Source of the DNA: an uncultured Spirochaetaceae bacterium
Lineage (GTDB): Bacteria > Spirochaetota > Spirochaetia > Treponematales > Treponemataceae
DNA: 48,089 nt
Assembly (NCBI GenBank): GCA_902766125.1
Contig: CACXCG010000022.1
Coordinates: 1 to 48,089, forward strand
Reading direction: 5' to 3'
Position 1 is the stretch's first letter. Each line of letters starts with the position of its first letter. The position numbers were made by a program, and so were the translations under genes. The notes under the pieces were generated by a model. That model saw nothing but the letters and a program-made list of their open reading frames with translations. It had not been told where the DNA came from and made no database searches. This document shows, piece by piece, positions 24,793 to 33,437 of this stretch.

Positions 24793-25579
24793 ACCGCTTG
24801 TTACCGCGCAAAATCTTTCTGCCTGGTGGAATAAAGAACAAGTTGTACGGGACTGTACGCTTTCTGTCTCTGCAGGTGAAGTTGTCTGTCTGTGCGGGCC
24901 CAACGGCTCAGGAAAGTCTACTTTGCTTACCGCCCTTGCCGGAATAGAGCTTTCAACGCTCAGTGTAAAGGGTCAGGTGCAGATTATGGGTGCAGATATA
25001 CAATCTGTACCCAAAAAACAGCTTGCCTGCATGCGTTCTTATCTGTTGCAGCACGAAGAACATGCCTGGAACTACACCGTCCGCGATACCGTTCTTATGG
25101 GACGCTTTTGTCACACAAAGTTAGATTCAGCATACTCTGAGCACGATTTTATGGTGACAGATGATATACTAAAAAGGGTACAGATTGATCACCTTGCTGA
25201 GCGCAGTATATTCAGTCTGTCGGGCGGAGAAGCACAAAAAGTCCGGATTGCACGGTCTCTTGCCCAGGAACCTTCTGTCCTCCTGTTAGATGAACCGCTT
25301 GCCGGCTTAGATTTTTCGTATCAGGAAGAACTGATGCACCTGTTACAGACGCTTGCTCACGAAGAACAAAAAGCAGTTTTAGTATCTGTGCATGACCTGA
25401 ATACCGCTGCCCGCTTTGCCGACCGTATCATTTTGTTACCCAAGCTTGAACCCTGTTTTTCAGGTACAGTTTCTGAGCAAATGGATACAGATGCCTTGGA
25501 ACGCACCTATGGGTACAGATTTGGTTCTTTTGAACACCCTGTTTATCACTGTCCTCAAGTGTACACTATTTCCCTATAG
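24782..25579 (+). CDS. BtuD/FecE-type ABC transporter ATPase
   Basis: The 265-residue protein has Walker A 'GPNGSGKST' near residue 38, Q-loop 'YLLQHEEHAW', signature 'LSGGEAQKVRIARSLAQ' and Walker B 'VLLLDEPLAGLDFSYQE', then 'VSVHDLNTA' with the switch His. It powers the importer encoded by the two preceding genes. The ATG at 24782 lies within the permease gene and has GGGGG ahead of it. The frame upstream of that start is only a shadow of the permease. Its stop overlaps the convergent exporter gene by 14 bases. Confidence 0.95.
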   Translation: MDSKPLVTAQNLSAWWNKEQVVRDCTLSVSAGEVVCLCGPNGSGKSTLLTALAGIELSTLSVKGQVQIMGADIQSVPKKQLACMRSYLLQHEEHAWNYTVRDTVLMGRFCHTKLDSAYSEHDFMVTDDILKRVQIDHLAERSIFSLSGGEAQKVRIARSLAQEPSVLLLDEPLAGLDFSYQEELMHLLQTLAHEEQKAVLVSVHDLNTAARFADRIILLPKLEPCFSGTVSEQMDTDALERTYGYRFGSFEHPVYHCPQVYTISL

Positions 25580-27389
25580 CCTTCTTAAACTGAGTTTCAT
25601 ACAGTTCTGTGTACATGCCACCAGCTTTAACTAATTGATTGTGCTGTCCTCGTTCTGCAATAATTCCGTCTTTTATAACTAAGATTTCATCTGCTGCAAG
25701 AATTGTAGAAAGGCGATGGGCAATCAAAATGCTTGTGCGTGATTCTATAAGTGGTTCAATAGCTTCTTGAATTTTTGCTTCAGAAATGGAATCCAAAGCG
25801 CTCGTTGCTTCGTCAAAAATTAAAAGAGCGGGATCTTTAAGTAAGACTCGTGCAATGGAAATGCGTTGTTTTTCTCCGCCCGAAAGTTTTAGTCCTCGGT
25901 TTCCAACAAGTGTATCTAAACCTTCTGTCTGGTTTTGCACAAAGTCCCATATATTTGCTTTTTTACAAGCCTCTACCATTTCTAGTTCACTCGCATCTGG
26001 TTTTGCATACAAAAGATTGTCTCTAATTGTTCCGTTAAATAAATATGTTTCTTGGCTTACAATGCCTATGTTTTGTCGTAAGTAGGTAAGGTCAAGAGAA
26101 CGCACATCAATTCCATCGAATAAAACACAACCCTTTTCAACATCATACAGTCGTGGAATTAAATTAATGAGCGTGCTTTTTCCTGAACCCGAAGGTCCAA
26201 CAATAGCAATACAGTCTCCGCTTTTAAGAGAAAAGTTTATGTCTTTCAAAATAATTTTATCGGCATTGTACGAAAACTGAACATGTTCAAATGTTACTTC
26301 TCCATTTGCTTCTTTTTGGGGAATAAGAGCATTCTCTGCATTTTGAATTTCAACAGGCATATCAAAGTAGTCAAAGATTCTCGTAAACAAAGCCATAGAA
26401 CGAATCCAGTCAACTTGAATGTTTAAAAGCTGATTTACTGGACCGTACATTTTTCCCAAGAGAGCAACAAATACGGTAATGTCACCAACACTCAGCGTTG
26501 AATCATAACGCATAATTAACAGTCCACCTACTAAGTACAAAAGCATAGGTCCAATACTTGCAAAAGTTGACAATGCAACTCTAAACCACCGACCAGCCAT
26601 GCCTTCTTTGATGTTAAGTTTTATCATGCGACCATTTACTTCTTTGTAGCGTTGATATTCAACATCTTCTTTACAAAACAGTTTTACTAAAAGTTGACCG
26701 CTTACCGAAAGTGTTTCGTTGAGTATGCCGTTTATTTCATCGTTACAAGCTTGTGCTTCTCGAGTAAGGCTCCAGCGTGTTTTTCCTGCGTTACGAGTGG
26801 GAATCATAAACAGTGGAATAATCAAAATGCCAACGCCTGCAAGCATCCAGTTTTTTTGAAACATTGCAACCAGTGCAACTATAAGTGTAATAGAATTTGA
26901 AATAATGCTTGTAAGCGTTCCCGTAATTATTTGCTGAACTCCAGAAATGTCGCTGGTCATACGAGTAATAATATCACCCTGATTACTGCTTGTAAAAAAA
27001 CGTTGAGACATGTGTTGCAAGTGTCGGTACATTTTGTTACGCATGTCAAAGGTAATGTGTTGGGCAATCCATGTGTTTAAATAACTTTCTGCAACACCAA
27101 TTAAGTTGGCACCTAAAGTAACTGCAAGTGACAAAAGAATTAGTGTAATAAGGGCTTTCATGTTGCGGCCAATCAAACCATCATCAATAATTTTTCCCGT
27201 AAGGATAGATGGAAGCAAAGTGAATACTGAAGAAACAAGAAGACACACTAAGACAAGAGAAAATTGTTTCCAATAAGGCACTAGATATGAAAAAACTCGT
27301 TTTAACAGAGCGCCTGTTACTTTTGGTTGATTAGCTTTTTCTTCTTCGGTCAAAAATCCGGGACCCATTCTTCCGCCCTGTGGTGGCAT
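25566..27389 (-). CDS. ABC exporter with fused membrane and ATPase domains
   Basis: The 607-residue half-transporter has six membrane segments (about residues 35-320) and an ATPase domain (about 355-600) with Walker A 'VGPSGSGKST', signature 'LSGGEKQRISIARVLL', Walker B 'ALLIFDEATSALDS' and 'LIAHRLST'. This is the MsbA/LmrA class, which works as a homodimer or heterodimer to export lipids or drugs. There is no partner exporter gene, so a homodimer is likely. The N-terminus is Gly/Pro-rich. GGAGGTTAGCT precedes the ATG. Its base composition is more AT-rich than that of its neighbours. Confidence 0.95.
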   Translation of the reverse strand: MPPQGGRMGPGFLTEEEKANQPKVTGALLKRVFSYLVPYWKQFSLVLVCLLVSSVFTLLPSILTGKIIDDGLIGRNMKALITLILLSLAVTLGANLIGVAESYLNTWIAQHITFDMRNKMYRHLQHMSQRFFTSSNQGDIITRMTSDISGVQQIITGTLTSIISNSITLIVALVAMFQKNWMLAGVGILIIPLFMIPTRNAGKTRWSLTREAQACNDEINGILNETLSVSGQLLVKLFCKEDVEYQRYKEVNGRMIKLNIKEGMAGRWFRVALSTFASIGPMLLYLVGGLLIMRYDSTLSVGDITVFVALLGKMYGPVNQLLNIQVDWIRSMALFTRIFDYFDMPVEIQNAENALIPQKEANGEVTFEHVQFSYNADKIILKDINFSLKSGDCIAIVGPSGSGKSTLINLIPRLYDVEKGCVLFDGIDVRSLDLTYLRQNIGIVSQETYLFNGTIRDNLLYAKPDASELEMVEACKKANIWDFVQNQTEGLDTLVGNRGLKLSGGEKQRISIARVLLKDPALLIFDEATSALDSISEAKIQEAIEPLIESRTSILIAHRLSTILAADEILVIKDGIIAERGQHNQLVKAGGMYTELYETQFKKAIGK

Positions 27390-27445
27390 AGCTAACCTCC
27401 TACAATTGATTAGATTGTTTTAAGTGTACTGCTTTTTTTGTGGTG

Positions 27446-27474
27446 TGGATAGATTCAGTTAATTTTGATATACT
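27446..27474 (+). promoter_or_regulatory. Promoter of the MATE gene, leaderless geometry
   Basis: TGGATA (27446-27451) and TATACT (27469-27474) are 17 bp apart, and the ATG at 27482 follows after seven bases without a Shine-Dalgarno sequence. Confidence 0.6.
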
Positions 27475-27481
27475 CTCTTGT

Positions 27482-28843
27482 ATGCAAGTGCATAAGCTTG
27501 ATGCAGAAGAAAAAGGAATTCTCAGAACAACGGTAGATATGGCATGGCCGGCAATACTGGAATCTTTTTTTGTCGCCTTTGCAGGTCTGGTCGATTCGTA
27601 CATGGTCAGTTCCCTGGGAGCAAATGCAGTTGCAGCAGTCGGCTTAACCATGCAGCCCAAATTTTTAGGACTGTCGCTTTTCTTTGCACTTAATCTTGCA
27701 ATCTCTGCACTGGTGGCACGCCGCTTTGGCGAACAGAAGCGCCGTAACGCAAACGAAGTGCTGGTTACCTCGCTAATCTTTCTTTTGATTGCAGCAGTTG
27801 TGCTGAGTGTTGTTTTTGTTGTGTTTGCATCTCCGCTCATGCACTGGTGCGGCTCTACAGAAGACACACATGACATGGCAGTCCTGTATTTTCAGATTGT
27901 TATGGGCGGCATGATTTTTAACTGTCTGCAGATGGGCATAAATGCAGCTCAGCGTGGTGCCGGTAACACGCAGATCACCATGCGGACAAATGTTGTATCA
28001 AATGTAATCAACATTATTTTTAATTACCTTCTGATTGGCGGTCACTTAGGATTTCCTGCGCTTGGTATTTTAGGTGCAGCACTTGCAACCGTGCTGGGAA
28101 CTGTTGTTGCCTGCGTTATGAGCATTGTGTCTGTTTGTAAACCGAATTGCTTTGTCTGTATTCCGTATGTACTGAGCGAAAAAATAAAGGCTTCATCGGC
28201 AGCATTTAAGTCGCTGGTGCAGGTTGGTTACAGTGTGTTCTTTGAGCAGATACTTATCCGCATAGGATTTTTACTTACTGCAGTTATGGCAGCAGATCAG
28301 GGAACCAGTGCAATGGCAGCTCATCAGGTTGGAATGAATCTTTTGGGATTAAGCTTTTCGTTTGGTGACGGACTTCAGGTAACGGCAGTTGCACTTATCG
28401 GACGCAGCTTAGGACAGGGCAAACCAGATTTAGCAAAGCGTTACGGCCTTACCTGCAGAATCTTAGGCGGAATAATTACGGTGATACTTGCGGTTATCTA
28501 TTTTGTATTTGGTAAACCGTTGTTTGCACTCTTCTTTGCGGAACCGGATATTGTCGAAATCGGAAAGAGCATTTCTTATGTCATCATTTTTGTTTTGTTC
28601 TTCCAGATTGCACAGGTTATCTACATGGGTTGTCTGCGTGGAGCAGGAGACACGCTGTTTACCGCAATTGTTTCTGCAATCAGTGTGACTATAATTCGTA
28701 CTGCAGGTTCTTACATCTGCGGATATGTACTTGGCTGGGGAATTATCGGAATATGGATGGGTGTTCTTGCAGATCAGGCATCACGGTTTATCTGCAGTTC
28801 ACTCAGGTTCAAAACAGGCAAATGGGTTCAGATAAAAATATAG
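27482..28843 (+). CDS. MATE-family efflux transporter
   Basis: The 453-residue protein has twelve hydrophobic segments and MATE features: 'TVDMAWPAILESFFVAFAGL' followed by 'VDSYMVSSLGANAVAAVGL', and the matching second half 'GDGLQVTAVALIGRSLGQG'. The family exports cationic drugs or metabolites in exchange for Na+ or H+. I chose the ATG at 27482 because the -10 box ends seven bases before it; the longer frame from 27440 would include the promoter. It is divergent from the ABC exporter. The PrsW gene follows with nine bases between stop and ATG, suggesting one transcript. Confidence 0.94.
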   Translation: MQVHKLDAEEKGILRTTVDMAWPAILESFFVAFAGLVDSYMVSSLGANAVAAVGLTMQPKFLGLSLFFALNLAISALVARRFGEQKRRNANEVLVTSLIFLLIAAVVLSVVFVVFASPLMHWCGSTEDTHDMAVLYFQIVMGGMIFNCLQMGINAAQRGAGNTQITMRTNVVSNVINIIFNYLLIGGHLGFPALGILGAALATVLGTVVACVMSIVSVCKPNCFVCIPYVLSEKIKASSAAFKSLVQVGYSVFFEQILIRIGFLLTAVMAADQGTSAMAAHQVGMNLLGLSFSFGDGLQVTAVALIGRSLGQGKPDLAKRYGLTCRILGGIITVILAVIYFVFGKPLFALFFAEPDIVEIGKSISYVIIFVLFFQIAQVIYMGCLRGAGDTLFTAIVSAISVTIIRTAGSYICGYVLGWGIIGIWMGVLADQASRFICSSLRFKTGKWVQIKI

Positions 28844-28852
28844 GTGACGCGG

Positions 28853-29569
28853 ATGATAAAATCAATCTTCTGGCTTATTCTTGTTCCCGCACTGCTTCCT
28901 GTCTTTCTGGTGTTCTGGTATGTGTACAGCAAAGACAAATACGAACGCGAACCGCTGTCTCTTGTTTTAAAGACAATGTTTTTCGGTGCACTGTTTAGTC
29001 CTGTATGCATTCCCATAGAAAATCTTTTTGATTACATCATATCGTATTTTTTTGGGTATGATGCACTGCTGTATGATTTTATAGAAAACATAGTTGGTGT
29101 TGCCGTTGTTGAAGAGCTTGTAAAGTTTGCAGTTCTTATGATTTTTATCTGGAAGAATGAAAACTTTGATTACCGCTATGACGGAATTGTGTATGCCGTT
29201 TCTGCTTCTCTTGGATTTGCCGCATTGGAAAATGTGCTCTACATAGTGCACTTCGGAACCGGTGTTTCTATAGGACGTGCAGTATTTTCTATTCCCGGAC
29301 ATGCAGCGTTTGGAGTGTTCATGGGATTCTATTTGTCGCGCGCAAAACACTGGCACTTACGCGGAATATGGTTCTTAAAAATCGTAGCCCTGCTGTTTTG
29401 TGTTGCCATACCGGTAGCCATTCACGGAATGTATGATTTCCTGCTTTCTGATACCGCACAGGAAAGAGGCTGGCAGAATGCATTCTATGTGTTTGTGCTT
29501 ATTCTTGACTGGCTTGCCTGCCGTATCATCCGCCACGAATTCCGCAGAGACCGTCCACTGGGAAGATAA
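28853..29569 (+). CDS. PrsW-family intramembrane metalloprotease
   Basis: The 238-residue protein has about seven membrane segments and the PrsW motifs: 'VVEELVKF' (the E-E-x-x-K metal motif) near residue 85, 'GFAALENVLYI' near 120, and conserved His residues in 'SIPGHAAFGVFMGFY' and 'AIPVAIHGMYDFLL'. In Bacillus PrsW cleaves an anti-sigma factor; the substrate here is unknown, and no anti-sigma gene is adjacent. I chose the ATG at 28853, with AGGTGA eight bases ahead; the in-frame GTG at 28844 lies in that site. It follows the MATE gene closely. Confidence 0.92.
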   Translation: MIKSIFWLILVPALLPVFLVFWYVYSKDKYEREPLSLVLKTMFFGALFSPVCIPIENLFDYIISYFFGYDALLYDFIENIVGVAVVEELVKFAVLMIFIWKNENFDYRYDGIVYAVSASLGFAALENVLYIVHFGTGVSIGRAVFSIPGHAAFGVFMGFYLSRAKHWHLRGIWFLKIVALLFCVAIPVAIHGMYDFLLSDTAQERGWQNAFYVFVLILDWLACRIIRHEFRRDRPLGR

Positions 29570-29599
29570 AAAAACCGCTTCCGTTTAGGGAAGCGGTTT
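29565..29599 (-). terminator. Terminator hairpin of the Ig-domain lipoprotein gene, probably bidirectional
   Basis: AAACCGCTTCC (29572-29582) and GGAAGCGGTTT (29589-29599) form a perfect 11-bp stem with a 6-nt loop. The T tract is on the minus strand, so it best serves the lipoprotein gene, but it also sits directly after prsW. It is nearly identical to the hairpin at 31797-31825. Confidence 0.8.
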
Positions 29600-29678
29600 G
29601 TGCTGGTGTTAGTTTCTGCCTACAGATACGAATATTTAAAAGCTGTTAGCAATCACGTCCGTTCTGCTTAAAAAATAA

Positions 29679-31394
29679 TTAAAAAAAGTCTCTCCCTACA
29701 AAGAAGAGAGTTGTTTGTGTATCAGTTCCATTCGATATAGTTAATGATTTTGTCGTTTCATTAAAACTGATATTCCATGTCATATATTCATTCGGTATGC
29801 TGTCTTCAAGATAACTATCGAAAGTAAAGGTTGTATAATTTGAATTAAAAGAACCATCTCCGCTTGCACTGTCAGTTCCTGGAATATCAACTCTTAGCCC
29901 TCCTGCTCCCCCCGGAGTTTGATAAAGTTGAAGAAATTCACCGTCATCATTTTCCCATCTGCTATAACTTTCTTGTTCATACCAAGGCTTGCTTGTGTCA
30001 TATACCGAGTTTCCTTTTATCCATAAATTATTCTCGTATGTTGTATAACTATCATTCGTTTTGTTTTCTATGCAGTAAGAATAAGTATGTGTTGATGAAA
30101 ATCTTTCGTGAATATAACGATTGTTTGAATTAATTTCTTCTCTCATGTGTGCATCAACTATTCCAATAGTAGTATCTGTATATGAAGCAGAAATGTGATC
30201 AAGATCCCATTTCCATTGACCAACGCAGTGGTCACACCATCTTTGTACAGCGGCATTTTTTTGCTCAGTACTAAGCGCTCTTGCCTGTTCTAAGGTTGTT
30301 ATGCCCTCTCCAAAATATTCTCCAGGATTTTCTTCATTCCACTCGAACTCTCCTATATAATTAAGAACTTCATCTTCTGTGGTAAGATGAAGATATGTTT
30401 TTGCTTCTTCAACCGTGGGGTTGTTACATAGAGTTTTAAATGGGGCATAAAAGTGTTCTGTTGCGGTCTTCATATCTGCTTTTTCTTCTGTTTCGTTACG
30501 CCATTTCAAATTTCCGTCATATACATAATATGAAGCATTATATGCTACTGTTATGGTATCGTTTTCATAATCTACGGTGTATGTATATCGATTTCCTGAA
30601 ATATAAGGGCTTTCATTTTCATCTGCAGTACGAACAACAAGATCTGTTAAAACAGTACCATCAAATTGAAGTGTGCGTTCTGCATTATCAAGAGAATAAG
30701 TTTCTTTAAACTGCGGGATACAGGCAATGGTTATAGCTACATCTTTTGTTTTAGTCTGTTCGGCATAGGTAAGTGTTGCCCGTAATGTTCTGGTAACCGT
30801 TCCAATGTCACGTATAATGGTTGCTCTATTACCACTTACACTCAGATGCTCATCTCCGGAATCTGTCCATGTGACAGTAACTGTTTTGTCATCAACGCTT
30901 ACTGATGTCGGAAGTGTAATTTGCTGAGCAGTGTATGTGTTTGTGTTATACGATGGCACTGTTAATTTATTTGCTGCTGCATCAAGAATTTGTGCCGGTG
31001 TTAATTCAACTGTAGCCTGATAGACAGTGACTGTAAACGTTTTAGTATTTGTGTAATTTCCTTTTCTAAGTGTTGCAGTAAGGGTAACGGTATCTGAGCC
31101 AGTACCTTCCTGATGGGTTACTGCTCCGCCTGTTGTAATAATGCTTGTGTTAGACGATGCCCATGTAATTGTACATCCATTCATAGAAGTTGGCAGGGTA
31201 ATGTTTGTTTCCGTATTGGTAACTGTTGTCTGGATGCTTAAATTTGCAACCGCAGTTTCCAATGCTAGTTCATCCTGTGTTTTTTGCTGTATCGTCGACG
31301 AAGAATTATTTTCTCCCTGAACCGGCGTATCACATGAAATAATCAGCAAAGTAGAAAGCAGAGCTGAACAAACAAATAAAACAGATTTTTTCAT
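29679..31394 (-). CDS. Lipoprotein with atrophied Ig-like domains
   Basis: The 571-residue protein has a lipoprotein signal ending in LIISC (Cys21). Two beta-rich repeats of the atrophied bacterial Ig type follow (about residues 42-105 and 107-200, with 'TLPTSMNGCTITWASSNTSI' and 'ITLPTSVSVDDKTVTVTW'). The remaining 370 residues are Tyr-, Asn- and Glu-rich and unassigned. I expect a surface or periplasmic lipoprotein. GAGGAG lies ahead of the ATG at 31394. Its promoter, TTGACG-17-TATAAT, overlaps a palindrome shared with the divergent XRE gene, so it is probably repressed by that regulator. Confidence 0.88.
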   Translation of the reverse strand: MKKSVLFVCSALLSTLLIISCDTPVQGENNSSSTIQQKTQDELALETAVANLSIQTTVTNTETNITLPTSMNGCTITWASSNTSIITTGGAVTHQEGTGSDTVTLTATLRKGNYTNTKTFTVTVYQATVELTPAQILDAAANKLTVPSYNTNTYTAQQITLPTSVSVDDKTVTVTWTDSGDEHLSVSGNRATIIRDIGTVTRTLRATLTYAEQTKTKDVAITIACIPQFKETYSLDNAERTLQFDGTVLTDLVVRTADENESPYISGNRYTYTVDYENDTITVAYNASYYVYDGNLKWRNETEEKADMKTATEHFYAPFKTLCNNPTVEEAKTYLHLTTEDEVLNYIGEFEWNEENPGEYFGEGITTLEQARALSTEQKNAAVQRWCDHCVGQWKWDLDHISASYTDTTIGIVDAHMREEINSNNRYIHERFSSTHTYSYCIENKTNDSYTTYENNLWIKGNSVYDTSKPWYEQESYSRWENDDGEFLQLYQTPGGAGGLRVDIPGTDSASGDGSFNSNYTTFTFDSYLEDSIPNEYMTWNISFNETTKSLTISNGTDTQTTLFFVGRDFF

Positions 31395-31417
31395 ACATAT
31401 CTCCTCGCAATAACATG

Positions 31418-31430
31418 TTGCTAATAGCAA
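31418..31430. promoter_or_regulatory. Palindromic operator 1
   Basis: TTGCT-AAT-AGCAA is a perfect inverted repeat. It lies at the expected transcription start of the lipoprotein gene and touches its -10 box. Its centre is 44 bp from that of operator 2, about four helical turns. Confidence 0.75.
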
Positions 31431-31458
31431 TTATATGTTGCCTTCAGACAATCGTCAA
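31430..31458 (-). promoter_or_regulatory. Lipoprotein gene promoter
   Basis: On the minus strand TTGACG (31458-31453) and a perfect TATAAT (31435-31430) are exactly 17 bp apart. Confidence 0.85.
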
Positions 31459-31461
31459 TAC

Positions 31462-31474
31462 TTGCTATAAGCAA
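31462..31474. promoter_or_regulatory. Palindromic operator 2
   Basis: TTGCT-ATA-AGCAA has the same arms as operator 1. It lies directly before TACTGT (31475-31480), the likely -10 box of the XRE gene, so binding here would block that promoter. Confidence 0.75.
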
Positions 31475-31486
31475 TACTGTATTACT

Positions 31487-31798
31487 ATGAGTGAAATAGT
31501 GGAAATTTTGGGAAATAATATACGTTTTCTCAGAAAACAGAAGGAGTGGACACAGGAAATCCTGGCGGAAAAGGCTGGGATTTCGGTTCCTTTTATGACA
31601 CAAATTGAATTAGCACGAAAAACTCCGTCTCTTGATGTAATAGAAAACATTGCACTTGCTTTGGATGTTCCGTATGACAGACTTTTTAAGACTTCTCTAA
31701 CAGGCACTTCAGATAAAGAAACCTTACATGAATTTAAAAAATCACTTCAGAATGCTGTTTTAGAAACCATAAAGGAACAATTTCAGTTTTTATCATAA
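31487..31798 (+). CDS. XRE-family regulator divergent from the lipoprotein gene
   Basis: The 103-residue protein has a Cro/CI helix-turn-helix at residues 6-65 ('NNIRFLRKQKEWTQEILAEK', 'VPFMTQIELARKTPSLDVIENIALAL') and a short C-terminal helix. I chose the ATG at 31487 because an upstream start would include the operators. A weak -10 box ends six bases before it and there is no Shine-Dalgarno sequence. The two TTGCT-N3-AGCAA palindromes in the shared promoter region are its probable operators, giving autoregulation together with control of the lipoprotein. Confidence 0.9.
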   Translation: MSEIVEILGNNIRFLRKQKEWTQEILAEKAGISVPFMTQIELARKTPSLDVIENIALALDVPYDRLFKTSLTGTSDKETLHEFKKSLQNAVLETIKEQFQFLS

Positions 31799-31825
31799 AA
31801 AAACCGCTTCCGGTAAGGGAAGCGG
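31797..31825 (-). terminator. Terminator of putP, near-copy of the hairpin at 29565
   Basis: CCGCTTCC (31804-31811) pairs with GGAAGCGG (31818-31825), and the T tract is on the minus strand (31803-31797). It can also end the XRE transcript. Confidence 0.8.
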
Positions 31826-31849
31826 CAGTGCCTTTAACAAAGTAAAATC

Positions 31850-33358
31850 TTATTCGTTAACAGCTTTTTTGTATGCATCAAATTCAGCAAGCATTTCGGG
31901 ATCTTTGTTTTTGTCCAGAAGGCTTACAATAACTGTTACCAGAAGACATGCAATGAATCCCGGAAGAATCTCGTATACACCAAAGATGGGGCACAGTTCT
32001 GCAGAAAGCTGATGCCATACGACAACAACTACACCGCCGGTAATAAGACCAGCAATTGCTCCCTTAGCAGTTGTTCCACGCCAGAAGAGTGCAAGAAGAA
32101 TTAATGGTCCGAAGGTTGCACCAAATCCTGCCCATGCGTAAGAAACAAGACCGAAGATTGTGCTGTTTTCGTTCAGAGAAATAACGAATGCAACAAGAGC
32201 AATAACCAGAACAGTAATGCGGCTTATGCGCAGTGTTGTTTTTGATTCAAACTTCTTACCAAGCAGAGTCTGACAGAAATCTTCACTGAAGGCACTTGCG
32301 GCAACCAGAAGCTGGCTGTCTGCGGTACTCATTGCAGCTGCAAGAATTGCACACATGAACAGTCCTGCAATAAACGGCTGATAGGTCTGCAGTAAGGTTG
32401 CAATAACAACAGTCTCGTGTTTTCCTTCTGCAAGCGGAACATTCAGATATGCTTTTGCAAGTGCACCGACCAGCATAGCACTGAACATTGCAATAGTTAC
32501 CCAGATCATTGCAACACGGCGTGAAAGTTTAATTTCCTTGTTGCTGCGGATTCCCATAAAGCGTACCAGAATGTGAGGCATACCACAGTAACCAAGTCCC
32601 CATGCCAGTGCAGAAATAATGCTCAATGCACCAAAGCCGTCGTTACCATCAGAAACAAACGGATTCATAAACTGAGCACCAAATGCATTAACGCGCTGTA
32701 CTGCATCAGAAGGTCCGCCCAACACAGCAGTCATAATGCACAGGGTAATGATAAGTGCAATAAACATCAAAGTTCCCTGAATAAAGTCTGTTGTACAAAC
32801 AGCTCTAAATCCACCCAGCAGGGTGTACAGCAGAATAACAACCATACCTATAACCAGACCGCATACATACGGAAGATCAAATACGGTTTTCAAAAGCTGA
32901 GCACAGGCAACAAATCCTGAAGCGGTGTAAACAACAAAGAACAGAACGATGAATACGGCACTGACAGCAGGAATGATGTGTTTCTTGTCCTTGAAGCGGT
33001 TTGTAAGGAACTGAGGAACCGTAATTGAATTGCCACAGGTAATTGAATAGGTGCGCAGGCGTTTTGCAACTACTAGCCAGTTAAGGTAGGTACCAATTTC
33101 AAGACCCAGTGCAGTCCAGAATGCTTCTTTCATTCCGGTAAGATAGGCAACACCCGGCAATCCCATGAGCATCCAGCCAGACATATCAGATGCTTCGGCA
33201 GAAAGCGCTGTTGTCCACGGACCTAAGTTACGGCCACCCAAAAAGAAATCCTCTGAGTTTGCATTCTTACCCATAAAACGGATTCCGACGTAAATCATAA
33301 GACCCAGATACAGTGTAAATGCAATTACCTGCTGGATCATTGCAGAAGAAGCTTCCAT
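31850..33358 (-). CDS. putP: Sodium/proline symporter
   Basis: The 502-residue protein has about thirteen membrane segments and PutP signatures: 'NSEDFFLGGRNLGPWTTALS' and 'AEASDMSGWMLMGLPG' near residues 35-70, 'ILAAAMSTADSQLLVAASAF' near 340. These contribute the Na+ and proline sites of the SSS family. It would import proline for nutrition or osmotic adjustment. GGAGGAAAA precedes the ATG. It stands alone, between a terminator hairpin and the secreted hypothetical gene on the same strand. No putA is present. Confidence 0.95.
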   Translation of the reverse strand: MEASSAMIQQVIAFTLYLGLMIYVGIRFMGKNANSEDFFLGGRNLGPWTTALSAEASDMSGWMLMGLPGVAYLTGMKEAFWTALGLEIGTYLNWLVVAKRLRTYSITCGNSITVPQFLTNRFKDKKHIIPAVSAVFIVLFFVVYTASGFVACAQLLKTVFDLPYVCGLVIGMVVILLYTLLGGFRAVCTTDFIQGTLMFIALIITLCIMTAVLGGPSDAVQRVNAFGAQFMNPFVSDGNDGFGALSIISALAWGLGYCGMPHILVRFMGIRSNKEIKLSRRVAMIWVTIAMFSAMLVGALAKAYLNVPLAEGKHETVVIATLLQTYQPFIAGLFMCAILAAAMSTADSQLLVAASAFSEDFCQTLLGKKFESKTTLRISRITVLVIALVAFVISLNENSTIFGLVSYAWAGFGATFGPLILLALFWRGTTAKGAIAGLITGGVVVVVWHQLSAELCPIFGVYEILPGFIACLLVTVIVSLLDKNKDPEMLAEFDAYKKAVNE

Positions 33359-33437
33359 TTTTCCTCCAACTTTCTGTTTCTATATGAAGTATTATAGCAG
33401 TTTACGATGTGTTTTTCAATGCACGCAGAAATAAAGA

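Noticed and set aside
28967..29356. Minus-strand open frame inside prsW
   Set aside because: It is a shadow; the plus-strand PrsW motifs and coupling to the MATE gene are clear.
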